A DNA stretch of 36,019 nt from positions 1 through 36,019 of the forward strand of contig JAFLSS010000015.1 in the NCBI GenBank assembly GCA_022510805.1, in the 5' to 3' direction. Below are positions 17,301 to 25,397 of the stretch, piece by piece. The notes beneath the pieces are model-generated. The model was given only the letters and a program-made list of their open reading frames with translations, made no database searches and was not told the DNA's origin. Every line of letters begins with the position of its first letter. The stretch's first letter is position 1. Source of the DNA: Akkermansiaceae bacterium (GTDB lineage: Bacteria; Verrucomicrobiota; Verrucomicrobiia; Verrucomicrobiales; Akkermansiaceae). Made by a program: the position numbers and the translations under genes.

Positions 17301-20300
17301 AGCTCGCCACCGGCGCCGGAGGGCGCCGCATTGCGGAAGGTGCCGCCGGTGATGCTCACACTCGCATCACCCGTGACAGCAGAAGTCGTATTCGCACCGC
17401 CCAGCATCACCGAGCCGCCGATGGCGCGCCAGAACTCCCCGCCATCCAGCAGCACGGCCGTGTTGCCGATGAGGGTCGAGTCATGCTGCCCGGAGGCGCT
17501 CTTGTCAAACCAGAGACCGCCGGCCACCATATCGGTGTACTTGCCGCCGTGCAGCTCGACCATGGTGTCCGCCTCGAAATAGGTGGAGCCGGCGCCGGCG
17601 CTCGCGCGGCGGCTGCCGCCATTCACCCCGGCGGTGAAGGTGACCCCATCTGTGGCGTAGATGATGATGTGAGCGCCGTACTCCATATCGCCATTCTGGC
17701 GGAAGCGCGTGCTGCGGGTCTGCGCATCGGACTCCGCATTATCGAATGCCACCGTGTAGTTGCCGCCCACAATCGCCTTGTCAAAGCTGCCCGTCTTCAC
17801 GGATTCCCAGCCATCTGTGCCATCATTGAGCACGATCTCGATGCGGCTGCTGCCGCGGAAGAGCGGATCAGAGGTGAGCTGCGTATCGGCCTCCACCAGC
17901 TCAATCCACGCATTGCCGCCCACCACAGCCGCGAAGCTCTGGTGCGCCGCGCCGGCGCTGCCGGTCGTGATCTGCGGAGCACCTGCTGCCCCGCCGCCGA
18001 GCACAGAGTGGAGGTAGATGTAGCTGTGGCCATCGAACTCGATGGCGGCGCGCTTGTCCGGGTCATCTGTATTCATGGCCGCACCGCGGGTGATGGTGCT
18101 GCCGCCCACAATACCGCCACGCACGGCGGCATCACCCATGACGGAGATAAAGCTGTTGCCCTCAAAACTGTAGGCGCCGTTGGTCACATGATTACCGCCC
18201 ACAATGTAGTCCACCACACCGCCCTCCATCTGGATGTGCGTATTGCCGTCGAAGCGGCGGCGCGTGGCGGGGATAGTGGTATCATGGTACACAAAGGAGG
18301 AGCCGCCCACCAGCAAGTGGTAGTGCAGCGCGTTGTCCGCACGCGCACCCTCCGAGGGATCCACCAGGATGTACACGCTGCGCGTCTGGCGCGTGGAGGT
18401 GGGCACCTCCGCGGCCTCATCAATCAACCAGCCGCCGATGATGCTCGCGCGGGTGTCCTCCGCGGTGTCGCCGCGGTCCAGCTTGACCAGCCCGCGCGCC
18501 GCCTCGCCGAAGATGCCGCTGCCCAGCGCCGCAGCCGCCTCGTTGAACTCACCCGTCGTGTGGCCGAAGATGGCCGTAGTCGTGGCCGTGGATTTGGAGA
18601 TAGCGGCCTGGTCCATGACCCCGGAGCCGGGCACGGCGGCGGCCATATTCTCCAGGCCCCACTTGCCGTCCCAGGGGAGTTCATCATTCACATACTCCGT
18701 CACAATGAGGCGCAGGTGGCCATTCTCATCCCAGCGGAGCGTGTACTGCGTCTTGGTGGGGTCGAGGCCATCGAGCTCCAGATAAGCCAGCAGCTCCGTG
18801 GCGTCGGCATACTGCGCCATGCCGGTGATACCCAGATCCAAGCCGCCGGCAGTCTCGCTGAGCTGATCCACAGCCTTGGCGATGATATCATCCACATTGA
18901 CCAGCACGAGCCCGGCCTCATTCACCAGCTTATCCGCATCCCAGGTGATCACGCTGCCGTCCTGCTCGATCGTGTACTTGAGCACGCTGCCGCCCTCAAT
19001 GGAGAGCTCGCCGATGCTCAGGCTGCCGGTGTAGTTCATGTAGAGCACGCCCGCATCCGCCTCACCATAGGCGCCGATGTGGAGCGTGTTGTCAAAGCTG
19101 AATGAGCCGAGCCCACTCTTGCGGAACTCATAGCTGTAAGCATCTATGCCCGTGATGCGGCCCTCCATGCCCAGGGCCTGGTCCACACTGCCCACCAGCA
19201 GCATGGAATCCCCTGCCCAGGCGGCGCCGGTGTAGTTCACCGAGCCGTTCAGATCCACAATCCGGTGGATATCCAGCAGTTTTGTGCCATACTGCCCGTT
19301 CACCGCAGTCGCCGCTGCATCCAGCGTGAGCACGCCGGTGCCCGTGAGCTTGTAGATATGCCAATTCTCCGTGGAGCCGGAGCCGGTGCGCGTGGACCAA
19401 GCCAGGCTGCCTGCCGCGCCGGTGGCCTCTGTGGCGCCCAGCGCCAGCGTGCCCAGCTCAAGCAGGGACTCCGCCTCACCCGCCAGCGAGGTGGAGGAGC
19501 GGAAGCTGCCGCCGTTCTTGAGGGTGATCTGCGTGCCGGCGCCTGCGGTGCGCTTATCGGCCGCGTGCCATGTGCTCTTGGCCACATCCAGCACAGAGGA
19601 GGCGCCATCCACCACCACCTCGCGCAGGAAATACGCCGTGGTGTTGGTGCCGGTCACCGTGTTATCCCAGCGGGCTGAGAGAGCATCTGCCCCCGCCACA
19701 GCCAGCTGCAGCACGCCGTTGCTCACTGTCACCTGCTCTTCTGCGCCGAAGTTGTAGAGCACCTGAGTGCCCGCGCCTTTCTTCTCCAGCAGCACCCCGG
19801 TGCCGAGCAGCCAATTCCCATTGGTGAAGACCACCGGGTCGCCCGTGGCCACATTGAGCGTGAGGCGCACGTTCTGCCCCTCTGCCTGCACCCGGCACGC
19901 CGTGGTGTCCTGGCCCAGCGAGCTCACCAGCCCGCTTGCCTCCAGATTGCCATGGAGGATCAGGCCGCCGCCGTTGTTCATATCCAGCAGGCCGGAGAAG
20001 CTGTGAGTTCCCGTCTTGGTGAGCTCCAGATCCACCGCATCCAGGCGCAGCGTACCCGCGCCCTGCAAATCGCCGTCCACGCGCTGGTGAGCGCCTGTCG
20101 TATTGGCCGCCGTGGTGTCATACAGCACGCCGTCCTCACTCCAGCTCAGGATCGCCCCCTCATCCACAGACACATTGCCCTTCAGCCAGCTGCCGGCCAG
20201 CTCCAGCGTGCCTTCCGTCACACTCACCACATCCGCTGCCACCAGGCCGCGCAGGTTGAACACACCCTCGCCGGACTTGGTGAGGCGCACCCGCTGCGCG

Positions 20301-23300
20301 AGCTCCAGGTAGCCATCCTGCGTGGCCATGTTCAGGTTACCCGCCGTCGTACCATCCGCCACATCCACCGTCAGGGTGTACGTATTGGAGGGCGTGGTGT
20401 TGGTGATGGTGTTGGCGCGGCTCACCGCCTCCACTCCATCCCCCGCTTCGCGCACCCGTGTGCCGTCCACCAGCAGGTCATGCACCGTGAGGTCGCGGTG
20501 CATCGTGAGCTGGCCACCGCCCATCACCTCCAGCGCGCCCAGGTAATCATCATCCGGCCGCGCAAGCGTGTAAGTATTGAGTATCAGGTTCGTGTTCGTA
20601 CCCGTCACGCGCAGCGCACCCGCACCCCACAAGCGCACATTGTTATACACATTGCTTGTCGCGCCGGTGAACGACACGCGGCCCTCCTGAATATTCAGGC
20701 CGCCGGCACCCATCAGATTCACCGCGATACCGAACTCCTGAGTGCCCTTATTCTTCTTCACCACGCCGATCTTGTTCTGCGCGGCCGTCGCTGAGCCAAT
20801 GGCGAGGGAGGGATTATTGGCGGTCGAGGTCACGCTGAATGTCTTATTCTGACCGGGATTAAGCACCAGCAGCACATTATCCTCCACCGAGTCGGCAGAG
20901 CGGATCGTGCCGCCGCTGATATTGCCCTCCAATTTCAGGCCGCCCACACTCAGGTCATCCCCCAGCGCCAGATTCGTGCCATTGCTGACCCAGAGGTGGC
21001 CATTGATATCTCCCCCCTTTTCCCAATTCATCTGCAGCACACCGCGCAGCTCCACATTGCCGGCATCTGTCGCCGCGCCGCCATTCGCCTCCGAGATCTG
21101 CGTGACACGCTCCTTGAGCGTCATCGTGCCGGAGCGGAAGACCATGGTAGCATTATTGCCCAGCTCCAGCGGCCCGCCGATGGTGGAGAGCTCGCTGTTC
21201 AAACCGCCATTCAGGTCACTGACGAACTGCGAGGAGTCATTCCGCAGCCGCAGCGTAATCCCCTCGGCTATGTTCATGGCGCGCATCACAGAGTTTTGGC
21301 CGGTGATCTCGATGACCGCCGAGCCCTCGCTGCTGCCATCCTCATTCCAAATGCCGATGCCGCCGCCGCCCCAGCCTGCCAGGCCGCCCACACTCAGCGT
21401 CTTGCCATTGCCGATATTCAGGGCGATGGAGTCTGTCCAGAACTTCGTCTGGCCTGTATTGCCTGAAATATATTTGTAATACCCCAGGTACAATTCTCGG
21501 GTGATGGCGCCACCCTCATGCAGGTTGACCTCGCCATACACGGCCTCATTGGCAAAAGGAGTACCGGCATCACCATACAGCACACCGGAGCTGCTGCGGC
21601 CAAAGCGCAGGGAATAAGTGCCTGTCACCTCCCGCAGCACATCCACCCGCTGCGCCGCGCCGGCCAACCCGCCCGTGAAGCCGATGGCGCCGGAGCCATC
21701 CCTCGTATCCAGGGCGCCGATCACAGCATTGCCCCGCCCCAGCGAGAGCTCAGCGCTGGCATAAGTATACCCCGCCGTCCCTTTGGAGCCCGCACGGGAA
21801 TCTGCAAAGGCGAGCGTGCCCGCGAACTCCATATCCCCCGCCTGCGGATCCAGCTGCAGCAAAGCCGTGTAATTATTTGACCCTGCGGCAGATGAGCGGC
21901 GCAGCTGCAGCACCGCGCCCTCCCCCTCGCCACTCAGCGAGCCGCCGAGATAATACGTCATAGAGCCCATCGCGGAGCCACCATTTGCCTCCAGCTCGAT
22001 GTCCAGCACGCCGCTGTCCACGATGATATCATTCAAATACACCGTGTTCACCTTGCAATCGGTCCAGCCGCCCGAGATATTGTAATACAGCGTCAGCGTA
22101 TTGGTGTCGGCGCGGGACACCATGGCGTCATCCCCTGAGTCCTCATCCGGCACGAGACTGCCCACATGCAGCGTGCCGCCCACGGTGAGGCTCCCCAGAT
22201 TCTCTGCGACATTGCGATCCCAATGAAAATCCTTGCCAATCGTCGCATTGGCCAGCGTGGATCCATCCGTAAACGCCAGCTCGCCATCCCCAAGAATAGC
22301 AAGCGACCCGGTAAAGACCTTGTTATTCTGATCCGCAAATCCGAGCACCAAGCGCCCATCTTCCACGGACACATCAATGGTATCTGTGCCCACCTCACCG
22401 AACGACACGCGCTTGATGGTCTGCGTGCCGGACCCCGTCTTCCGCAGGAGCAGATTACCGCGGAAATCCACCACATTGGCCGACACAGCATTACTCCCGG
22501 CGACATTCAGCGTCAGGGCAAACTGCTTCTCCAGCCCATCATCATCCAGCGCGCCGGAGCTGTCAATGCGGTGTTGGCGCTCATTCTGACCATCTTTCCG
22601 AATAGTATCATTTGTCCACAGGCCGCCTGCCTCAAAATCCGAATCCAGCGTCAGGCGCGCACCCCATTCATTCATGCGGATATGGCCGGTCAGCAGGCCG
22701 CCGCCGTGCAGCACCAGAGCCGTTGTCGTGTCGTCCTTTCCTTCCTTGAGGAAATTCTCCGTCCACACTTCCAAATCACCATCGCCATAGACCCCCTTGT
22801 TGAAGTTGAAGACAACCCCCTCATCCGTGGTGCCGAAGCACACCTTGCCGCTGATATAGACCGGTATATCGAAATCGGCGTTTGAATTGGCACCGGACTT
22901 TCTGATCCAGTAGGTATCCTTTGTATTATTGATGCGAATGCCGACACCCTCTCCGTAATCAAGATAATTTGTAGAATTATCCAGCCCGTAGAGCCCAAGG
23001 AAGTCGTAGTAACGGATGTCTTGACCACCGGTGGTGCCTCCCTGTGACGAAGCCACTGAGCGAGACACCCACACAATATCCTCCACCCCATCTTTGCGCT
23101 TGATGGCAGACCTATTATTGGCCTCCATGGCGCCCACCTCCAGATTGCTGACATCCAAATCACCCCCCAAGATCAGGCCGCCACCCCATGCCAAGTTAAG
23201 ACTGCCGCCCAGCGCGCCGCCCTTCTCCATCAGCATGTACGCACCCCAGACCTTGAGTGTGCCGCCGGTCGACACAACCTTCTCATCCACCGCGATGAAA

Positions 23301-25117
23301 GGTCTGTCAGCGTTCGCATTATGCACATACACCTCCACATCATCTCCCCATGTCAGCGTGCCGATAGTGGCATTCTTCTCGACAGCGCTGGAGGTCAGCA
23401 GGTTGAGCTCCTCAAAATGCACAAACTTCTCCAGCTCCGATGCGTAGGTCGTCCAGTCCGTATCCCAGGTGTACATGCTACCCCGCTGGGACCAAGTGAG
23501 AGTACCGCCATTCACCGTCACCGAGCCGGCAGCCTTGACCACCTGATCTGTATTGGTGGAGCTCAGGTTCAACTCACCGCCGGTGATGAGAGCATCATAG
23601 ATCGACACCTCGCCGGAAAAAGTCTGCCTACCCGTGCCTTTTTTCGTGAAGACGACCTCATCATCCGTGATGGAGAAAGAACCTGCAAACGTCGCGTTTT
23701 CCGTGTTGTTCAGCGTGAACGAGCCGCCTTGAATCGTGAGGGAGCCCACGCCACTATTTGTCACGACACCTTGTTTTTCCACCGTGAGATCACCCAGAGA
23801 CACCACGCTGGAGTTGCTGCGGACATCTATCTGCTGCAGCGTCACCGTCGACCCCTTCTCAAAGAGCGCAGAAGCAGAGCCCTGAAGAGTCAGTTTGCCG
23901 GCCTTCGTGTTCTCTGCGGCCGAGCTTGTGACGGTGCCGCCATTTTTCACCACAATCGTCCCCTTGGGGATGGTCTTGTTTTCCCCATTCTGAATATCCA
24001 GCTCACCGGTCTGCAGATCCAGCACACCACCCTCTTCCACAAACATATTACCCCAACTCAGCGTCCACCATTGATTCGTGTTCAAACGCAGCGTAGCGCC
24101 CTCTTTGATGATGACATCTTTATCAACCTGAGACTGGTTGCCGGTGAAAGTGTATTCCACCACACCACCTGTCTGCCCGGAGGCAGAGGAGATGATCACC
24201 TCGCGGCAATCATTGCCCGTATACCCACCCACTATAGAGAGCGTTGTCAGCTGCACCTTGGCGCTGGAGCCCAGCACAAATTCCACAGCGGTGTCGCTGC
24301 TGCCCTTGGCGATGGCCAGCGTGCTGAGGGAAAGCGTGCCGGCGTCGACCACCACACGCCCGCTGGTGAGGGTGAGGGTGCCGAGAGTCTGCTCACCAAC
24401 GCCGGATTTAGTGAACTCATAGCCGGCATCCATGGTGAGAGAGCCGGCAAAGGAAGAGGTTCCGCTTTCGACGGTGAGCGACACATTGCCATGCGCTGCA
24501 ATAGAGGCAGATGCGCCATTCCCATCGCCCACCATCAGGCCCGCACGATCTGCCATCAGATCCCCATTCAGGGTGATGGTGCCGTCTCGCACGTCAAAGG
24601 CACCCACTGAGACATTCTGTTCAAAGACATAATTGCCGGCGTTGTTGATGGTGAGATGCCCCATGCCGGCGGTGTTGGTGATGGCGCCATTCACTGTGGC
24701 GTCGCCCTCCAGGACAATCTCTCCGTTATCCAAAAACTCAATGTCATCAAATGTCGAGCTGACAAATGTCTGCCAGCCGGAAGCAGCGCTCATCACCAGC
24801 TTGACATCTTGGAACGTGACATTCTGCACCGTGTTGTTGGTGTCGGTGCCGACAATCACTATCTCCGCATCATCTCCTTCACCCTCAATAGTCAACCCAT
24901 CACCCCGCAAACCATCCGTCGTCTCCACACGGCCGGAGACGGTGCCATTCTGCGCCTCGAGATCCAAAGCCTGCACCTGCGGAGCTGACACGAGATAGGA
25001 CACCAACGCCGCTCCCAATAACGAAGAGGCCGATGCCAGGGTCACCGAAGGCGCAACAAGAGCCGCAAGGCATGCCAACAACGCCTTGCGAAGCGAGGAA
25101 GGAAGATGCAACTTCAT
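10472..25117 (-). CDS. Giant type Va autotransporter (4881 aa)
   Basis: One uninterrupted frame of 14.6 kb. Residues 1-51 are an extended signal peptide (MKLHLPSSLRKALLAC...) of the kind shared by Akkermansia-type autotransporters. The passenger spans about residues 52-4480 and is built of beta-helix repeats with the PATR-like pattern 'KTGxGTxxLxG...GxLxL' (e.g. RKTGSGTQTI, TKSGEGVFNL, NKTGKGALTV). A distinct Gly-Gly repeat block lies at about 2240-2985, and a 'W-x-G...NW...DDVFF' module at about 3150-3200. A helical linker (about 4480-4597, with LLAAGAGAST and AIRNRT) leads into the C-terminal barrel (about 4598-4881), which ends in YRFNF. The passenger should be threaded through the barrel to the cell surface and act in adhesion or host contact; the ligand is unknown. 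No Shine-Dalgarno sequence precedes ATG 25117. Confidence 0.93.
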   Translation of the reverse strand: MKLHLPSSLRKALLACLAALVAPSVTLASASSLLGAALVSYLVSAPQVQALDLEAQNGTVSGRVETTDGLRGDGLTIEGEGDDAEIVIVGTDTNNTVQNVTFQDVKLVMSAASGWQTFVSSTFDDIEFLDNGEIVLEGDATVNGAITNTAGMGHLTINNAGNYVFEQNVSVGAFDVRDGTITLNGDLMADRAGLMVGDGNGASASIAAHGNVSLTVESGTSSFAGSLTMDAGYEFTKSGVGEQTLGTLTLTSGRVVVDAGTLSLSTLAIAKGSSDTAVEFVLGSSAKVQLTTLSIVGGYTGNDCREVIISSASGQTGGVVEYTFTGNQSQVDKDVIIKEGATLRLNTNQWWTLSWGNMFVEEGGVLDLQTGELDIQNGENKTIPKGTIVVKNGGTVTSSAAENTKAGKLTLQGSASALFEKGSTVTLQQIDVRSNSSVVSLGDLTVEKQGVVTNSGVGSLTIQGGSFTLNNTENATFAGSFSITDDEVVFTKKGTGRQTFSGEVSIYDALITGGELNLSSTNTDQVVKAAGSVTVNGGTLTWSQRGSMYTWDTDWTTYASELEKFVHFEELNLLTSSAVEKNATIGTLTWGDDVEVYVHNANADRPFIAVDEKVVSTGGTLKVWGAYMLMEKGGALGGSLNLAWGGGLILGGDLDVSNLEVGAMEANNRSAIKRKDGVEDIVWVSRSVASSQGGTTGGQDIRYYDFLGLYGLDNSTNYLDYGEGVGIRINNTKDTYWIRKSGANSNADFDIPVYISGKVCFGTTDEGVVFNFNKGVYGDGDLEVWTENFLKEGKDDTTTALVLHGGGLLTGHIRMNEWGARLTLDSDFEAGGLWTNDTIRKDGQNERQHRIDSSGALDDDGLEKQFALTLNVAGSNAVSANVVDFRGNLLLRKTGSGTQTIKRVSFGEVGTDTIDVSVEDGRLVLGFADQNNKVFTGSLAILGDGELAFTDGSTLANATIGKDFHWDRNVAENLGSLTVGGTLHVGSLVPDEDSGDDAMVSRADTNTLTLYYNISGGWTDCKVNTVYLNDIIVDSGVLDIELEANGGSAMGSMTYYLGGSLSGEGEGAVLQLRRSSAAGSNNYTALLQLDPQAGDMEFAGTLAFADSRAGSKGTAGYTYASAELSLGRGNAVIGALDTRDGSGAIGFTGGLAGAAQRVDVLREVTGTYSLRFGRSSSGVLYGDAGTPFANEAVYGEVNLHEGGAITRELYLGYYKYISGNTGQTKFWTDSIALNIGNGKTLSVGGLAGWGGGGIGIWNEDGSSEGSAVIEITGQNSVMRAMNIAEGITLRLRNDSSQFVSDLNGGLNSELSTIGGPLELGNNATMVFRSGTMTLKERVTQISEANGGAATDAGNVELRGVLQMNWEKGGDINGHLWVSNGTNLALGDDLSVGGLKLEGNISGGTIRSADSVEDNVLLVLNPGQNKTFSVTSTANNPSLAIGSATAAQNKIGVVKKNKGTQEFGIAVNLMGAGGLNIQEGRVSFTGATSNVYNNVRLWGAGALRVTGTNTNLILNTYTLARPDDDYLGALEVMGGGQLTMHRDLTVHDLLVDGTRVREAGDGVEAVSRANTITNTTPSNTYTLTVDVADGTTAGNLNMATQDGYLELAQRVRLTKSGEGVFNLRGLVAADVVSVTEGTLELAGSWLKGNVSVDEGAILSWSEDGVLYDTTAANTTGAHQRVDGDLQGAGTLRLDAVDLELTKTGTHSFSGLLDMNNGGGLILHGNLEASGLVSSLGQDTTACRVQAEGQNVRLTLNVATGDPVVFTNGNWLLGTGVLLEKKGAGTQVLYNFGAEEQVTVSNGVLQLAVAGADALSARWDNTVTGTNTTAYFLREVVVDGASSVLDVAKSTWHAADKRTAGAGTQITLKNGGSFRSSTSLAGEAESLLELGTLALGATEATGAAGSLAWSTRTGSGSTENWHIYKLTGTGVLTLDAAATAVNGQYGTKLLDIHRIVDLNGSVNYTGAAWAGDSMLLVGSVDQALGMEGRITGIDAYSYEFRKSGLGSFSFDNTLHIGAYGEADAGVLYMNYTGSLSIGELSIEGGSVLKYTIEQDGSVITWDADKLVNEAGLVLVNVDDIIAKAVDQLSETAGGLDLGITGMAQYADATELLAYLELDGLDPTKTQYTLRWDENGHLRLIVTEYVNDELPWDGKWGLENMAAAVPGSGVMDQAAISKSTATTTAIFGHTTGEFNEAAAALGSGIFGEAARGLVKLDRGDTAEDTRASIIGGWLIDEAAEVPTSTRQTRSVYILVDPSEGARADNALHYHLLVGGSSFVYHDTTIPATRRRFDGNTHIQMEGGVVDYIVGGNHVTNGAYSFEGNSFISVMGDAAVRGGIVGGSTITRGAAMNTDDPDKRAAIEFDGHSYIYLHSVLGGGAAGAPQITTGSAGAAHQSFAAVVGGNAWIELVEADTQLTSDPLFRGSSRIEIVLNDGTDGWESVKTGSFDKAIVGGNYTVAFDNAESDAQTRSTRFRQNGDMEYGAHIIIYATDGVTFTAGVNGGSRRASAGAGSTYFEADTMVELHGGKYTDMVAGGLWFDKSASGQHDSTLIGNTAVLLDGGEFWRAIGGSVMLGGANTTSAVTGDASVSITGGTFRNAAPSGAGGELLQTDIGLVAGGNLYRGTGAAGSENTPAHVRTGNTSVVITGGTFEDIHIVGGDYANFTDAVTNSYGPVLRGASSVSITGEGVSITGLVVGGSYLTDEGTGGSVTIDASATKDQLATHVVIGDGAKVAHDSGTTGHSHSALAVVAGHVLMDELVAGNHSTVVKGNSLVEITGGEVDGVVVGGSYAGASAGQNSLALTGTSTIRITGGSVLGNVVGGHYSENTTHPDMLELHGVQITLSDEGNVQGDIIGGSHRETSAALAAGVEQGDITISLLGGQLAGNVYAAGEHTAQVVSGATPLQVTTNSTTVNLSSAVVFSGAGEQLISGGYHKSVLDAAQDISTVKKAELVFTDSGYENISRVSLRDFTHVNNASDVVVGGSLSALDDASLTKLGAGRLTLMGGLVGSAAGADFTGRLVLQDGVLALGTDCQLSRPSAIVYDMTDRRACTKENAWLQAAEGAMLLVDEDHKANIQFTAQGDFELRKGTYYLTGELNGGQLGSLGVEELLTQVLDTAYFEGLGWLEANSTLKAKVVLRDACLVLQVYLDDPNAWIWKGGEDAADQVWQNNSNNGNWSRETGHHLTENDDVFFNSGAANGNVLVSGEVTPGDVWVESGDFTFSPEDADTTGIRMSADNVLRVGLGEVNGVVESASLDLQLDNVSIPKIQLNEGGTLTISSAGAIQVGGAAPSIIEFNGGTLAYGENEDGSLVINADLSGQVHDAHFSGSISRAEDALIRIQVGNSSGDTLLTREAAAGVAAAAEALRVTWGSAASGQPTEGVRRILSDGLVKSGRGALVVRWLADTNVNYSSNTICVTDGTAVFEATGALARPIVRFGSSQDASMAPIEVSGLGKAQFILTDNGSTGTLSMVRPFVGDGTVALGGTEEHNAYVLASDNSEFNGVIEFVGDSSEGFVQVARQRSLHASKLVLSGRGFSFLSDAEADLNEAGEMLIQAAVEVTADTVNYVGQPSENTTLWNAQIVFTGDLTGSGVMANSGTSAHRISGDISAFTGTLLARDAGSTWTLDGAVPDGGDVLAGYDGSGKVLVALTGDDTPRLRGLVSGHVSLENMMAGAFVLGNTGNTSDGALVFHDNEIRLGDAEVAGSWAGSVFEVAPGSNSGAFVLVNGALTRALDAAGIASGVTLSVQTARPTKSTGTTVDAGGTQGSLFHDITIDANGHLSNVSGVITAGDGSGGTTKVKLVLDANNIHTRAGKSGEFLIGMTPGGALDIGDGSQGFTLEFSTNALVEALKAMREADVNGSDGRAWLHLLNGGELRYTGLEDLLFNVTGESTILRLLADLGFKLDSAAAPGELVLTGSSKDVYLVLGEDDAKSDACRVTADNKAELESKLATVVASDATLDIYLDGADAADDRRSARVNNLVGVEGSTLHGHNASPESGEVTIELNNSRITKDKIDGAGVTGSAHGGLDSVEEVRGQDTAFDGVILGDEGVNFNKTGKGALTVGSYGDGGVQVAGDIILTEGALRIEGDQNGQGNEVGRLVFAYETPQDSANGERERGFTFRSSTTRVHGIAEEGSEAADNVIRLEQQGKLIFDAEDDTTLSSTSFTGDGSGTLCVEGNGAAGGGKLTLQGDGSGDDTRLRQVQVEVVSSGELSLTGGAQMVDSSARVEDGSTLSLESGAGITGDSALDIAGELILSGASAVDSSGELQVRESGVVRLADDTSSLHARNGASVEGTLDLGSSKDNSISGLSGSGTLAGAGASLDVQGSGNTFSGTFSGTGSLHVGRESALVLDNVQADASGHWSVSNEGSLVMDVSGGRLSQLGDVSLGSGSDTTVRVNTDGSYTGRLAMDSFEWSDGAHLTIENAGKRTFYGDSLDLGRVENELSRSSGLDISLSGLPFLHYEAGEIYRDAESGHLMVGMNLLRDNPFRSSDMSKNELAGADLFWNASDPYSSNWQRISAAGAESGTSDLYNMVATLAGMLAADKRAAMGKLLAAGAGASTSVLGAAFAQDVQRQLSAIRNRTINMAPEPHYDSYDTLPFYHAWISGESSYHKLGADGMAPGFTLSGWGGSVGVDANVSQQTTVGFALSAMYNDLKADAADSARGDLDTTYVTAFARMAQGAWLHTVVVTGGVADVKLNRTVNYGASSYTTHGSTDGYAFGALYEVGYAHVLSESGSAVLQPVFNVAFRHASLAGYSETGSDAGLKVGDISQDVITVGAGVRLQAMVGTNAFNRSAVLEGRVLVKGDAGDRSGTVMNRLINGDGTARELESAKIGAVGLEFGVGLMVPVGSEGDSIFIDASVEMRRGYTSLDANVGYRFNF
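16150..18390 (-). repeat. Gly-Gly repeat module in the autotransporter passenger
   Basis: This part encodes residues about 2243-2989. Roughly twenty copies of a short motif '[VIL]-x-G-G-[SNHDG]-[YHSTN]' occur at intervals of about 30-45 residues (LVGGSS, IVGGNH, IVGGST, VVGGNA, IVGGNY, IVGGDY, VVGGSY twice, VVGGHY, IIGGSH and others). They alternate with 'SVSITGGTF'-type strands. The pattern differs from the flanking PATR-like repeats and suggests a regular beta-solenoid with its own turn type. Confidence 0.7.
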
Positions 25118-25165
25118 AAGCTTGATTCAGTAAATGGAAAATTTGGAAAGTGTTTCTCATTCGTG

Positions 25166-25193
25166 ATTATAGCTTTTTGAAAGAGATGCGCAA
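25166..25193 (-). promoter_or_regulatory. Promoter of the giant autotransporter gene
   Basis: On the minus strand, TTGCGC (25193-25188) and a perfect TATAAT (25171-25166) are separated by 16 bases. The leader is about 40 bases and has no Shine-Dalgarno sequence before ATG 25117. The -35 box starts a 14-base block (TTGCGCATCTCTTT) that is repeated 169 bases upstream. Confidence 0.7.
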
Positions 25194-25362
25194 GCAAAAA
25201 GTAGACAATCTTTTATCTGTGTGTACCTAGAGTTTCAGGCACACACAGAAAATAGACGGCACGCGGCGTCAAATCCGAAAAAGTGATATTGATTTTATGG
25301 CGTGATATTCAATGAGTCACAAAAGATGCAACTGTATATCGCATTCAAAAAGAGATGCGCAA
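25180..25362 (-). repeat. Direct repeat of the autotransporter promoter block
   Basis: AAAGAGATGCGCAA occurs at 25180-25193 and again at 25349-25362 (plus-strand reading). The upstream copy keeps the same -35 hexamer and a 16-base spacing to GATATA, and 1 base later carries AGTTGCATCTT (25334-25324), which is identical to bases 4-14 of the minus-strand start region of the autotransporter gene. It looks like the relic of a duplicated promoter and gene start. The rest of the 280-base gap shows no gene. Confidence 0.6.
25217..25248. promoter_or_regulatory. 12-bp imperfect palindrome upstream of the autotransporter promoter
   Basis: CTGTGTGTACCT (25217-25228) faces AGGCACACACAG (25237-25248) across an 8-base spacer, with a single mismatch. 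It begins 24 bases upstream of the -35 box. No T run follows on either strand, so a regulator-binding site is more likely than a terminator. The bound protein is unknown. Confidence 0.5.
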
Positions 25363-25397
25363 CTTCCCAACAAAAAGGGGGAAGAGGCCGCTCAGGA

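Noticed and set aside
16208..19105. A 965-codon open frame on the plus strand
   Set aside because: It lies wholly antisense to the autotransporter gene. Its protein is rich in His, Arg, Gly and Ala with no domain, which is what the complement of Gly/Asn/Thr-rich codons yields in high-GC DNA.
10472..25117. CRISPR-like or DNA-level tandem repeats in the autotransporter gene
   Set aside because: The repetition is at protein level with diverged codons. No constant DNA repeat with regular spacers was seen.
25366..25397. Terminator after the ABC ATPase gene
   Set aside because: Only a weak six-base CTTCCC/GGGAAG pairing without a following T run is present on the minus strand, so it is not called.
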